A stretch of 49,791 nucleotides of DNA from Candidatus Sumerlaeota bacterium (GTDB lineage Bacteria; Bacillota; SLNR01): the NCBI GenBank assembly GCA_007132905.1, contig SLNR01000141.1:1-49791 (forward strand), written 5' to 3'. A model generated the notes under the pieces. That model had not been told where the DNA came from, ran no database searches, and saw nothing but the letters and a program-made list of their open reading frames with translations. Positions within the stretch are counted from its first letter, which is position 1, and every line of letters begins with the position of its first letter. Below, piece after piece: positions 1-8,324 of this stretch. A program made the position numbers and the translations under genes.

Positions 1-584
1 AGGCTTTAAAACACCCCAACTGGAGTATGGGCAAAAAAATTTCCGTTGATTCGGCCACCATGATCAACAAAGGTCTGGAGGTTTTGGAAGCAAAATGGTT
101 ATTCGCCAAAGAACTGGCGGATATCGAGGTTTTGGTTCATCCGCAGAGCATTGTCCATTCTATGGTGCAGTTTTTCGACAGCTCGGTGATTGCACAATTA
201 GGCCTTCCGGATATGAAAACACCGATACAATATGCACTCCTTTATCCTGAAAGAGGGCAAAACACATTCAAGCGACTGGACTTAGCGCAAATAAGTATGT
301 TAACATTTGAAAAGCCCGATATGGACAGATTTCCCGGATTAGAGTATGCTTATAGGGCAGGATATGCTGGCGGCACGATGCCGGCTGTCTTTAATGCGGC
401 CAACGAAGCGGCGGTCGCTTTATTTTTACAAGGGCGAACAGCCTTTTTGGAGATTGCAGAGATTTGCAAAGAAGTGATGGATCAGCACGACAATAGATCG
501 AAACCGTCTCTAGAAGAAATTTTAGAAGCTGACGGCTGGGCGAGGCGGGCAGCTGAGTGCAGCTGTCTGGTGAAGGAGAATTAA
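1..584 (+). CDS. dxr: 1-deoxy-D-xylulose 5-phosphate reductoisomerase, C-terminal part (partial)
   Basis: This is the 3' part of DXR, the NADPH-dependent enzyme that turns DXP into MEP in the non-mevalonate isoprenoid pathway. The frame is open from position 3, upstream of the ATG at 27, so that ATG is internal and the gene starts before the window. The first visible residues (LKHPNWSMGKKISVDSAT) are the conserved DXR block that carries metal- and substrate-binding residues, followed by INKGLEVLEA and HPQSIVHSMV. About 194 residues are visible of a family length near 380-400. It is followed at once by rseP and ispG, a classic Firmicutes order, and probably shares their transcript. Confidence 0.96.
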   Translation, partial: ALKHPNWSMGKKISVDSATMINKGLEVLEAKWLFAKELADIEVLVHPQSIVHSMVQFFDSSVIAQLGLPDMKTPIQYALLYPERGQNTFKRLDLAQISMLTFEKPDMDRFPGLEYAYRAGYAGGTMPAVFNAANEAAVALFLQGRTAFLEIAEICKEVMDQHDNRSKPSLEEILEADGWARRAAECSCLVKEN

Positions 585-601
585 AAGAAAGGCGTGGTGT
601 A

Positions 602-1636
602 ATGGAAGCTGTTTTGGTTTCCCTAATCATATTCGGTTTGCTGATCTTTGTGCATGAGACAGGGCATTTTTTGGCAGCCAAAAGAGCCGGAATAGAAGTA
701 CACGAATTTGCGATCGGCTTCGGGCCCAAGCTGTTTTCGTTCACACGGAATGAGACAGTTTACCGGATACGAATCATTCCTTTGGGTGGTTTTGTTCGAA
801 TGGCGGGTACCGAGCCTGATGATGTGGAGAACGAAAATGGTTTTGCCAATAAATCAGTAGGAACCCGGATGATGGTCATTGCCGCGGGAGCTTTTATGAA
901 CTTTCTGCTGGCCATGGTTTTATTTGCCCTGCTTATTGGTATGATAGGAATTCCTACCGGAGAATTTTCAGAAAAGCCGCACATTGGTGAAGTTGTGATC
1001 GGGGAACCGGCGGAAAGGGCCGGGCTTCTTCCGGGGGATAAGGTGATGGAAGTCGAAGGGGAAAAGATGGAAACATGGAATGATCTGGTCAACATTGTGA
1101 GTGCCAATGCCGGTGAAGAATTGGAATTTACCATCCTAAGAGGGGATGAAGAGCTAACCATTTCGGTTACGCCTCAATACCGAGAAGAAGAAGAACGGGG
1201 AATGATCGGTATCATGCCGGACTATCATGTCAGGCCGGCAGGCCTGTTAGAATCCATTGCTTTTGGCGTACAGCAGACTATTTTCATTACCGGCGCTATC
1301 ATCCAGGCCTTGTTTCAAATGGTTACGGGACAAGCTCCTGCTGATGTGTCGGGCCCCATCGGAATTACCCAGGTTGTCGGAAGGGCGGCTAGGCTTGGGA
1401 TCCCCACGCTGATGAATTTGGCGGCTATCATTAATATTAATATTGGCTTGTTCAACTTAATTCCGATCCCTGCCTTAGACGGCAGCCGCCTTCTTTTTCT
1501 GGCCATCGAAGGGGTTCGAGGTAAGCCGGTCGATCAAGAAAAGGAAAATTTTATTCATGTAGTCGGGTTTGCCCTGTTGATTATGCTGGCTATTTTTGTA
1601 GCCTATAGGGATATTCTCAGAATCGGAGAATTTTAA
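602..1636 (+). CDS. rseP: Site-2 intramembrane zinc metalloprotease, RseP/RasP type
   Basis: This is an M50 family protease that cleaves membrane-anchored anti-sigma factors and leftover signal peptides inside the membrane. The zinc motif HETGH lies at residues 18-22 in the first membrane helix, a single PDZ domain spans about 125-190, and the second catalytic motif NLIPIPALDG lies near 285, followed by a last hydrophobic helix. The frame is open upstream from 557, but the ATG at 602 has a GAAAGG ribosome site at good distance and places the HExxH correctly, giving 344 residues, normal for Gram-positive RasP. It lies between dxr and ispG and is probably cotranscribed with them. Confidence 0.95.
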   Translation: MEAVLVSLIIFGLLIFVHETGHFLAAKRAGIEVHEFAIGFGPKLFSFTRNETVYRIRIIPLGGFVRMAGTEPDDVENENGFANKSVGTRMMVIAAGAFMNFLLAMVLFALLIGMIGIPTGEFSEKPHIGEVVIGEPAERAGLLPGDKVMEVEGEKMETWNDLVNIVSANAGEELEFTILRGDEELTISVTPQYREEEERGMIGIMPDYHVRPAGLLESIAFGVQQTIFITGAIIQALFQMVTGQAPADVSGPIGITQVVGRAARLGIPTLMNLAAIININIGLFNLIPIPALDGSRLLFLAIEGVRGKPVDQEKENFIHVVGFALLIMLAIFVAYRDILRIGEF

Positions 1637-1652
1637 CTTTTAGGGTGAGCGG

Positions 1653-2735
1653 GTGAGTGGGTTGAGGAAAAGAAGAGAAACAAAATCAGTACGGTGCGGG
1701 TCGGTTTGGATAGGCAGTAACCATCCGGTTACGGTCCAATCCATGACTACAACGGACACTCGAGACATCGATCAAACCGTTAAACAGATTCAGATGTTGG
1801 ATGAAAATGGCTGTGAAATTGTTCGGGTGGCTGTTCCTGACTTTGAGGCGGCCGAAGCTCTGGGTCCGATTAAAAAGAAAATCGGGATACCACTGATTGC
1901 CGACATCCATTTTAATTATCAGCTGGCGCTGGAGGCTATCAAGCAGGGAATCGACGGACTGAGAATTAATCCCGGCAACATCGGCTCAGAGCAGGGAATC
2001 GCTGTTTTAGCCAAGACGGCCAAAAAGGGCGGAGTCCCCATCCGCATCGGTGTCAACTCAGGATCATTGGAAAAAGATCTTCTCATTCGTCATGGGAGGG
2101 CAAGTGCTGAGGCCATGTGCGAAAGTGCGCTGCGTCATATGAGCGTACTGGAAAAACATGGATACGAGGACATCATTATTTCCTTAAAATCAACGGATGT
2201 CCATACAACCATCGATGCTTATCTGAGAATATCAGAACAAATTCCTTACCCTTTGCATATCGGCATCACCGAAGCCGGGCCTTATGCTTCAGGGTCGGTG
2301 AAATCCGCTGTTGGCATGGGGATACTTTTGCATAGTGGAATCGGAGATACCATCAGGGTTTCCTTGACGGGTGATCCCTCTGAGGAGGTTCGTGTTGGTT
2401 GGGATATTTTGGTTTCTTTGGGGCTTCGGCAGCGGGGTATTGATCTTATCTCCTGCCCTACCTGCGGGCGGTGCGAAATCGATTTAAGCGCCGTAGCCGA
2501 GGAAGTGGAAAAGAGGACAAAAGGGATCAGGATTCCATTGAAGGTGGCTGTCATGGGTTGTGTTGTCAACGGCCCCGGCGAAGCAAAAGAAGCGGATGTC
2601 GGATTGGCCGGAGGCAGGCAAGAAGGGGTTCTATTTAGCAAAGGAGAAGTTATCAAAAAAGTCCCAGAAAAAGAAATTGTGCCGGAATTAATGAAAGAAA
2701 TTAAACGGCTTGTTCAAGACAAGACGGGAAAATAG
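1653..2735 (+). CDS. ispG: (E)-4-hydroxy-3-methylbut-2-enyl-diphosphate synthase
   Basis: IspG (GcpE) reduces MEcPP to HMBPP, the penultimate MEP pathway step, using a [4Fe-4S] cluster. The cluster ligands are visible: CPTC with Cys268 and Cys271, Cys303, and Glu310 in the MGCVVNGPGE motif. The N-terminal TIM-barrel signature PVTVQSMTTTDT is clear. The 360-residue length fits the bacterial short form. The start is GTG at 1653, preceded by a GGGTGAGCGG region; a TTG three codons later is possible. IspH, the enzyme of the next step, is at the far end of this window, so three MEP genes bracket it. Confidence 0.96.
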   Translation: MSGLRKRRETKSVRCGSVWIGSNHPVTVQSMTTTDTRDIDQTVKQIQMLDENGCEIVRVAVPDFEAAEALGPIKKKIGIPLIADIHFNYQLALEAIKQGIDGLRINPGNIGSEQGIAVLAKTAKKGGVPIRIGVNSGSLEKDLLIRHGRASAEAMCESALRHMSVLEKHGYEDIIISLKSTDVHTTIDAYLRISEQIPYPLHIGITEAGPYASGSVKSAVGMGILLHSGIGDTIRVSLTGDPSEEVRVGWDILVSLGLRQRGIDLISCPTCGRCEIDLSAVAEEVEKRTKGIRIPLKVAVMGCVVNGPGEAKEADVGLAGGRQEGVLFSKGEVIKKVPEKEIVPELMKEIKRLVQDKTGK

Positions 2736-2762
2736 AAACCAAAAGATGAAGGAGCGAATGGG

Positions 2763-4496
2763 ATGAGAATGTCGCAAATGCTGATGCCGACCTTAAGGGA
2801 AGTACCTGCAGAGGCAGAGATAATCAGCCACAAGCTTATGGTAAGAGCAGGATTGATCAGAAAGGTAGCTTCTGGCATTTACTCGTTTCTACCTTTAGGC
2901 AAGCGGGTTATCCAAAAGATCGAAAATATTGTTCGAGAAGAGATGAATGAAAAAGGCGGACAGGAAGTGCTGATGCCGATTGTACAGCCGGCTGAAATTT
3001 GGAAAGAGACGGGACGCTGGGATGTATACGGGGATGAAATGTTTAAGCTAAAAGATCGCCATGACAGAGGTTTTTGTCTTGGGCCCACCCATGAGGAAGT
3101 GATTACGGATTTAGTCCGACAGGAGGTTCGATCGTATCGGCAGCTTCCGGTGCTTCTTTATCAAATCCAGAACAAATACCGTGATGAAATTCGACCTCGG
3201 TTTGGGGTCATGAGGGCAAGAGAGTTTATTATGAAAGACCTCTACTCGTTTGATCAAGACGAGGCAGGATTAGATGAAAGCTATAGGAAGATGTATGATG
3301 CCTACAACCGTATCTTTCAAAGATGCGGACTGACTTATCGGGTGGTGGAAGCTGATCCCGGGGCAATTGGCGGGAGCGGTTCTCATGAATTTATGGTCAC
3401 CGCCGAAAACGGGGAAGCGGCTGTGGCGTTTTGTCCTTCGTGTGACTATGCGGCCAATACGGAAAAGGCTGAAGCTGAGCCAAAAGACGCCAATGGGGAC
3501 GGCCCGGAAAACGAACAACTCTTAACTATTGAAAAAGTTCATACCCCCGGCGTGAAATCGATTGAAGAGCTGAGCCGTTATTTGGATGTGCCCCGACATA
3601 AGCTAATGAAAACCATGCTGTACGAAGCGGTCTATCCCGATCGAGATGAAGTGGTGGCGGTTGTGATACGGGGTGACCAGGAGATTAACGAAATAAAGCT
3701 GCAAAACATACTGGGCTGTCTGCACTTAGTGCTTGCCCCGGAGAAAGTTGTCAGAGAAAGCACAGGGTCTTCGTCAGGTTTTGCAGGACCCCTCGAATTA
3801 AAGAATGCGAAAATGATTGTGGATCATACCGTTGCACAAATGAAGGCAGGTGCGGCCGGTGCCAACGAAGAAGACCACCATTTACTGCATGTCCATCCGG
3901 CGCGGGATTTTCCTGAACACATTGTCGCTGATATCAGAACGGTTCAAAAAGGGGATGGATGTGTAAGATGCAAAGAGCCTATTGACATGGTTCGCGGGAT
4001 TGAAGTGGGTCATATTTTCAAACTAGGAACCAAATACAGTGAGTCATTAAAGGCGTCTTATCTTGATAAAAACGGCAGGGAACAGCCGATGATTATGGGA
4101 TGCTACGGCATTGGGGTAACCAGGACCTTAGCGGCCGCCATTGAACAGAATTTCGATGAAGACGGAATTATATGGCCGGTAGCCATAGCCCCTTATCATG
4201 TGGTGATTGTGCCGATTAAAACCAAGGATGATGAGATGATGAAATCAGCTTTGGCCCTCTACGATCGGCTGAAAAGCAGCGGGATAGAAGTATTGATCGA
4301 TGATCGGCATGAAAGACCCGGGGTGAAGTTTAAAGATGCAGATCTAATAGGGATTCCTCTGCGTGTTACGGTCGGGAAGAAAACACTCAAGGAAGGTTTG
4401 TATGAATTGCGGCAGAGAAGCAGCGGGCAAGATTCTGACCACGAACTACCCCATCTGCTGGAAAAGATTCATGATTTGATAATGAATCATCGGTAA
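2763..4496 (+). CDS. proS: Prolyl-tRNA synthetase, bacterial type with editing domain
   Basis: This class II aminoacyl-tRNA synthetase charges tRNA-Pro. The 577 residues have the bacterial layout: catalytic core with GPTHEEVIT (about residue 107) and the motif 2 region [12 protein letters not shown], an inserted YbaK-like editing domain (about 225-390, with a [10 protein letters not shown] segment just after it), motif 3 [14 protein letters not shown] near 440, and a C-terminal anticodon-binding domain with [26 protein letters not shown] ribosome site precedes the ATG. It lies 27 nt after ispG and 13 nt before the glycosyltransferase, so it is probably in one transcript with them. Confidence 0.97.
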   Translation: MRMSQMLMPTLREVPAEAEIISHKLMVRAGLIRKVASGIYSFLPLGKRVIQKIENIVREEMNEKGGQEVLMPIVQPAEIWKETGRWDVYGDEMFKLKDRHDRGFCLGPTHEEVITDLVRQEVRSYRQLPVLLYQIQNKYRDEIRPRFGVMRAREFIMKDLYSFDQDEAGLDESYRKMYDAYNRIFQRCGLTYRVVEADPGAIGGSGSHEFMVTAENGEAAVAFCPSCDYAANTEKAEAEPKDANGDGPENEQLLTIEKVHTPGVKSIEELSRYLDVPRHKLMKTMLYEAVYPDRDEVVAVVIRGDQEINEIKLQNILGCLHLVLAPEKVVRESTGSSSGFAGPLELKNAKMIVDHTVAQMKAGAAGANEEDHHLLHVHPARDFPEHIVADIRTVQKGDGCVRCKEPIDMVRGIEVGHIFKLGTKYSESLKASYLDKNGREQPMIMGCYGIGVTRTLAAAIEQNFDEDGIIWPVAIAPYHVVIVPIKTKDDEMMKSALALYDRLKSSGIEVLIDDRHERPGVKFKDADLIGIPLRVTVGKKTLKEGLYELRQRSSGQDSDHELPHLLEKIHDLIMNHR

Positions 4497-4509
4497 AGGG
4501 GGAAGCCAA

Positions 4510-5163
4510 ATGAATATCGATGTCATCATCCCTGCCTACAACGAACAGAAAACAGTGGGCAAGGTTGTTAAAACGGTTCGTGAAGTTTCCGAGATCCGGG
4601 AGGTTTATGTCGTCTCCGATGGATCGAAGGATAAAACAGCCGAGGTGGCAGCCGATGCCGGAGCAAATGTCATTGATCTTAAGAAAAATACCGGAAAGGG
4701 CGGCGCTGTAAAAGAAGGGGTCGACCGTTCTGATGCTGATATTTTTTTATTTTTGGATGCTGATTTGCTCGGTTTGACAAGAAATCACCTCTATTCCTTA
4801 ATTATCCCGGTGATCGAAGATGAAGTGGACATGGCGATTGGTCTATTTCAAAGCGGAAGATTCTGGACGGATATTGCCCAAGAGTTGGCTCCCAATCTGT
4901 CCGGGCAAAGGGCTTTGAAAAGAGAAGTAATCGATCCTATTCCAAGCATGGATATTTCCCGGTTTGGCATCGAGATTGCTTTGACTTGCCACGCCGAAGA
5001 AATGGGGATGCGGATCAAAAAAGTAATTCTGCCGCGCCTGTCCCATGTCATGAAGGAAGAAAAACAAGGTTTTTTGATAGGATTTACATCGCGAGTTAAA
5101 ATGTACCGGGATATTCTGCAGTACCGCATTCAAAGGCAAAGTCGGGGAGAGAGCAGATCATGA
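4510..5163 (+). CDS. Family 2 glycosyltransferase, GpgS/DPM-synthase-like
   Basis: This is a 217-residue GT-A fold glycosyltransferase using a nucleotide sugar. Visible features are the N-terminal IIPAYNE strand and loop, VVSDGSKDKT, NTGKGGAVKEG near 60-70, and the metal-binding LDADLLGL near 82. These resemble glucosyl-3-phosphoglycerate synthases and dolichyl-phosphate mannose synthase-like enzymes, but the acceptor cannot be told. There is no membrane segment. The ribosome site is AAAGGGGG. Its stop overlaps the start of the MgtC gene (ATGA), so the two are translationally coupled. The pair sits between proS and rimP, where many Firmicutes have polC. Confidence 0.85.
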   Translation: MNIDVIIPAYNEQKTVGKVVKTVREVSEIREVYVVSDGSKDKTAEVAADAGANVIDLKKNTGKGGAVKEGVDRSDADIFLFLDADLLGLTRNHLYSLIIPVIEDEVDMAIGLFQSGRFWTDIAQELAPNLSGQRALKREVIDPIPSMDISRFGIEIALTCHAEEMGMRIKKVILPRLSHVMKEEKQGFLIGFTSRVKMYRDILQYRIQRQSRGESRS

Positions 5164-5828
5164 TTAGCAATGAGGCAATCGTCATCCGGTTGGTTCTAGC
5201 AGCCATCTTTGGCGGTATTGTCGGAATGGAAAGAGAGACAGTAAACCGGCCGGCTGGTTTTAGAACACATATTCTTGTGTGTGTCGGTTCTGCGTTAATC
5301 ATGATGACATCGATGAATTTATTCTATCTATTTCCCCCCGGATCCGCCGATCCCGGCAGAATTGCCGCTCAAGTGGTAAGCGGCATGGGTTTTTTGGGCG
5401 CAGGCACGATACTCCGTGAGGGCGTGAATATAAAAGGTTTAACGACGGCGGCTAGTCTGTGGGCCATTGCGGGAATGGGACTGGCCTTGGGTGCCGGGAT
5501 GTATGTCCAAGCAGGCGTCGGCACCTTGATCATCTTTTTGACCCTGACCCTCCTTAACCGAGTTGAGCTATGGATTGCCGCGAAGAAGCGTTTCAAGCAA
5601 GTCACATTGCGAATTGCCGATACACCCGGCCAGATGGGCTCTATAGGAACAGCTTTGGGCAAGCTTAGGGTCAGTATTAAAAAGATTGAGATAAAGGATA
5701 TCGCAGAAAGCAAAGAGGCTCTTCTAATCCTTTTGTTAGAGGTTCCTCCCTACCTTGATATGACTACGGTGGTTATTGAACTATCGGAGCTTTCCGGTGT
5801 TTTTGAAGTGGAGTACGAAGAGGGCTAG
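5160..5828 (+). CDS. MgtC/SapB family membrane protein with ACT-like tail
   Basis: MgtC proteins are inner-membrane factors tied to magnesium limitation and, in pathogens, to control of the F-type ATPase. The 222 residues contain several hydrophobic segments in the first 140, with the family motifs GGIVGMERE, RPAGFRTHILVCVGSA and GFLGAGTI. The soluble C-terminal part (about 147-222) has an alternating beta/alpha pattern beginning VTLRIADTPGQMGSIGTAL, which looks like an ACT domain, a layout known from MgtC. The start overlaps the stop of the upstream glycosyltransferase. A separate magnesium transporter, mgtE, lies further along the window. Confidence 0.9.
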   Translation: MISNEAIVIRLVLAAIFGGIVGMERETVNRPAGFRTHILVCVGSALIMMTSMNLFYLFPPGSADPGRIAAQVVSGMGFLGAGTILREGVNIKGLTTAASLWAIAGMGLALGAGMYVQAGVGTLIIFLTLTLLNRVELWIAAKKRFKQVTLRIADTPGQMGSIGTALGKLRVSIKKIEIKDIAESKEALLILLLEVPPYLDMTTVVIELSELSGVFEVEYEEG

Positions 5829-5830
5829 TA

Positions 5831-5859
5831 TTGCCAGCGGTCATTAGCTGTGATATACT
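5831..5859 (+). promoter_or_regulatory. Sigma-A promoter of the rimP-nusA-infB operon
   Basis: TTGCCA at 5831-5836 and TATACT at 5854-5859 are 17 nt apart, and TGA just before the -10 makes it an extended -10. It begins 3 nt after the MgtC stop, so it can separate the translation operon from upstream genes. The expected start of transcription is near 5866. Confidence 0.75.
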
Positions 5860-5905
5860 GTTGGAGAAGGGAGAGTTGAATTTCTCCCCGTCTGCTGCGA
5901 GATTT

Positions 5906-5934
5906 GAGAGAGTGGGTACATAGCCCACTCTCTC
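5906..5934 (+). promoter_or_regulatory. Leader hairpin upstream of rimP
   Basis: There is a perfect 11-bp stem (GAGAGAGTGGG with CCCACTCTCTC) with a 7-nt loop between the promoter and the rimP ribosome site. No U-tract follows, so it is not a standard terminator. I recall similar GTGGG...CCCAC hairpins before rimP in other Firmicutes, but cannot check. An mRNA stability or regulatory role is inferred. Confidence 0.6.
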
Positions 5935-5969
5935 GTTATTCATGCGGCGGATTGAAAAGGAGGATGATC

Positions 5970-6437
5970 ATGGCCACACACGGCAAAGTTGAGGACATAG
6001 TGGCAGAAATTATGAAGCCAATTGAAGAAGAGACGGGCATCGAGCTCGTTGATGTGGAATACCGCAAAGAATCAGGAGGCTGGGTGGTTCGTGTAATCAT
6101 AGATAAAATTGGCGGAATAACGCATGATGACTGCGCCATCGTTAGTGATAAGGTAGGCGAAGGGCTGGATGCCGGAGATCCAATTCCCCATCAATATCGA
6201 CTGGAAGTTTCTTCTCCGGGCATTGACCGTCCATTAAAGACCGAAAAAGATTTTGAGCGTTTCAAAGGGGAAATGGTAGAAGCAAAACTCTTTGCGCCTT
6301 ACAAAGGAAAAAAGAAGATAGTGGGACGGCTATCAGGTTATGATGAAGAATCTATTGACATTATCACTGAAGAGGAAGAGCACATTTCTCTTTTGAGAGA
6401 AAAAATATCAACGTTAAAGCTTCACATCCGCTTTTAA
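5970..6437 (+). CDS. rimP: Ribosome maturation factor RimP
   Basis: RimP assists maturation of the 30S subunit. The 155 residues show the N-terminal alpha/beta domain (GIELVDVEYRKE, then DDCAIVSDKVGEGLD, and the YRLEVSSPGIDRPL signature) and a C-terminal SH3-like domain from about 90. Two in-frame ATGs are close together at 5964 and 5970; the AGGAGG at 5958-5963 directly abuts the first and is 6 nt from the second, so 5970 is chosen. It is the first gene of the rimP-nusA-rnpM-ylxQ-infB operon. Confidence 0.95.
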   Translation: MATHGKVEDIVAEIMKPIEEETGIELVDVEYRKESGGWVVRVIIDKIGGITHDDCAIVSDKVGEGLDAGDPIPHQYRLEVSSPGIDRPLKTEKDFERFKGEMVEAKLFAPYKGKKKIVGRLSGYDEESIDIITEEEEHISLLREKISTLKLHIRF

Positions 6438-6465
6438 GATAATAAGTCAGGTGAGGAGGGAAAAT

Positions 6466-7674
6466 ATGAATACAGATTTCATGCAGGCGCTCGGGCAGAT
6501 AGAAGAGGAAAAGGGGGTTTCCAAGGATACCCTTTTGGATGCGATCGAAGCGGCGTTGATTTCGGCGTACCGCAGAAATTTCGGGTCAGCTCAAAATGTA
6601 ACGGTAGACATCAACCGGGAGACAGGCGAGATTCATGTCTACGCCAAAAAGAATGTGGTAGAAGAAGTCAAAGATTCTCGCTTAGAGATTTCTCTTGCAG
6701 AAGCCCGCGAGATCAACCCCAATTATGAGATAGACGATGTGATTGAACTAGAAGTGACTCCCAAAAATTTCGGCAGAATTGCGGCCCAAACTGCTAAGCA
6801 GGTGGTGGTGCAGAGGATTCGAGAAGCCGAGCGGAGTATCGTATACGAAGAATATGCGAATCGAGAAGATGACATCGTAACAGGAATTGTGCAGCGGCAT
6901 GAACACCGTAATGTCTTTGTGGATTTAGGCAAAGCCGAAGCCACGCTTGCTCCTTCAGAACAAGCCCATAACGAAACCTATAAGCAGGGTGACCGAATCA
7001 AAGCGTATGTGGTGGAGGTTAAAAAGACAACCAAAGGTCCGCAAATTCTGATCTCTAGGACCCATCCGGGTTTGTTGAAAAGGCTTTTTGAATTAGAGGT
7101 ACCGGAGATTCATGACGGCATTGTGGAAATCAAGGCCATTGCCAGAGAAGCCGGGCATCGCTCGAAAGTGGGGGTTTTTTCGTGTGATGAAGATGTCGAT
7201 GCCATTGGCGCTTGTGTCGGACCGAAAGGAGTTCGGGTGCAGACAATTGTCAATGAGCTGCGGGGAGAAAAAATCGACATTATTGAATGGAGTCCTGATC
7301 CGGTGCAGTTCGTTTCGCAAGCGCTAAGCCCGGCAAAAGTTGTTTCCGTGGATATTGCTGAAGGAGAAAAGATTGCCCGGGTGGTCGTGCCGGATTATCA
7401 ACTTTCACTGGCCATTGGTAAGGAAGGTCAAAATGCTCGTTTAGCTGCCAAGCTGACAAATTGGAAAATTGATATCAAAAGCGAGTCGCAAGTTGAACAA
7501 CCGGCAGACACCAGCGACAACGCATTGAATGAAAATGAAACAGACGAAGGACCCACCGCTGTTTATGAAGCGGATGATAGCGATTATGAACAAGAAGCAG
7601 AAGAGGAATCACTGCCGGAGAACGGCGAGCGATCACAACAAGAGTACGAACAGGACGAAGAAGAGAAGAAATAG
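6466..7674 (+). CDS. nusA: Transcription termination/antitermination factor NusA
   Basis: NusA binds RNA polymerase and modulates pausing, termination and antitermination. The 402 residues have the N-terminal polymerase-binding domain, an S1 domain near 135-200 (VFVDLGKAEATLAPSEQ), and two KH domains (CVGPKGVRVQ near 250 and AIGKEGQNARLAAKLT near 315-330). Instead of the acidic repeats seen in some proteobacteria, it ends in a disordered tail of about 60 residues rich in Glu, Asp and Gln. The frame is open from a GTG at 6451, but GTGAGGAGGG there is the ribosome site for the ATG at 6466. Confidence 0.96.
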   Translation: MNTDFMQALGQIEEEKGVSKDTLLDAIEAALISAYRRNFGSAQNVTVDINRETGEIHVYAKKNVVEEVKDSRLEISLAEAREINPNYEIDDVIELEVTPKNFGRIAAQTAKQVVVQRIREAERSIVYEEYANREDDIVTGIVQRHEHRNVFVDLGKAEATLAPSEQAHNETYKQGDRIKAYVVEVKKTTKGPQILISRTHPGLLKRLFELEVPEIHDGIVEIKAIAREAGHRSKVGVFSCDEDVDAIGACVGPKGVRVQTIVNELRGEKIDIIEWSPDPVQFVSQALSPAKVVSVDIAEGEKIARVVVPDYQLSLAIGKEGQNARLAAKLTNWKIDIKSESQVEQPADTSDNALNENETDEGPTAVYEADDSDYEQEAEEESLPENGERSQQEYEQDEEEKK

Positions 7675-7706
7675 CAGGGAGCCGCAGAAGAAAGGAGCGG
7701 AGGCGC

Positions 7707-7976
7707 ATGGGGAAACAAAAAAAGAAAAAGAAAATGCCCTTACGAATGTGCTTAGGCTGCGAGAAAATGAAGCCCAAGCGTGAAATGATCCGTGTGGTTC
7801 GTACCCCTGATAAGCAGGTGACAATTGATTTGACCGGCAAGAAGTCGGGCCGGGGGGCTTATGTTTGTCCCGATGAAGAATGCATAAATATGGCGATCAA
7901 GAACAAAAGATTGGAAAAAAGCTTGTCTTGCTCCATTCCGGAAGGTTTAGCGGGGGAGCTTAAAAATGGTGAATAG
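7707..7976 (+). CDS. rnpM: YlxR family RNA-binding protein (RnpM)
   Basis: This small basic protein of 89 residues belongs to the YlxR family, reported to act as an RNase P modulator (RnpM). Family marks are RMCLGCEKMKPKREMIRVVR and GRGAYVCPDEEC, with Cys pairs in each half. The N-terminus is very lysine rich (KKKKKK). The ATG follows a GGAGCGGAGG ribosome site. The stop overlaps the ylxQ start by 11 nt, so the two are coupled, as usual between nusA and infB in Firmicutes. Confidence 0.93.
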   Translation: MGKQKKKKKMPLRMCLGCEKMKPKREMIRVVRTPDKQVTIDLTGKKSGRGAYVCPDEECINMAIKNKRLEKSLSCSIPEGLAGELKNGE

Positions 7977-8286
7977 GAATAAAGTGCTGTCTTTGTTGGG
8001 CTTTTCCCAGAAAGCAGGAAAAGCGATTTCTGGTGCAGAAGGACTTCGATGGCATATTTCAAACAAGAAGGCCCATGTTATCATTATGGCCGAGGATATA
8101 GAGGAAAAAGACAGAAAAGCCATAGCAAGGTTGTGTCAGGAAAAAAGAGTGCCTTGTGTTGAGTTTTTGGATCAAGATTCCTTGGGGAAAGCGATTGGGC
8201 GCTCGCCAAAAAAAGCCGTGGCTGTGACTGATAAAGGAATGGCTGCTGCCATTTTAAAACTAATGGATAGGGGCGAGATAAAGTGA
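7966..8286 (+). CDS. ylxQ: L7Ae-family ribosomal/RNA-binding protein YlxQ
   Basis: This 106-residue protein is an L7Ae/L30e/Gadd45-fold protein of the YlxQ group, which binds kink-turn-like RNA and is linked to the ribosome. Typical features are the opening LSLLGFSQKAGKAISGAEG, the central AHVIIMAEDIEEKDRKAI, and a late GRSPKKAVAVTDKGMAAAIL. The ATG at 7966 lies inside the end of rnpM and uses the GGGGGAG ribosome site within it. It is followed 38 nt later by infB. Confidence 0.92.
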   Translation: MVNRNKVLSLLGFSQKAGKAISGAEGLRWHISNKKAHVIIMAEDIEEKDRKAIARLCQEKRVPCVEFLDQDSLGKAIGRSPKKAVAVTDKGMAAAILKLMDRGEIK

Positions 8287-8324
8287 TGTAATGAAAGGCG
8301 TTGGAGAAAACCGGGGGTGAAAGT

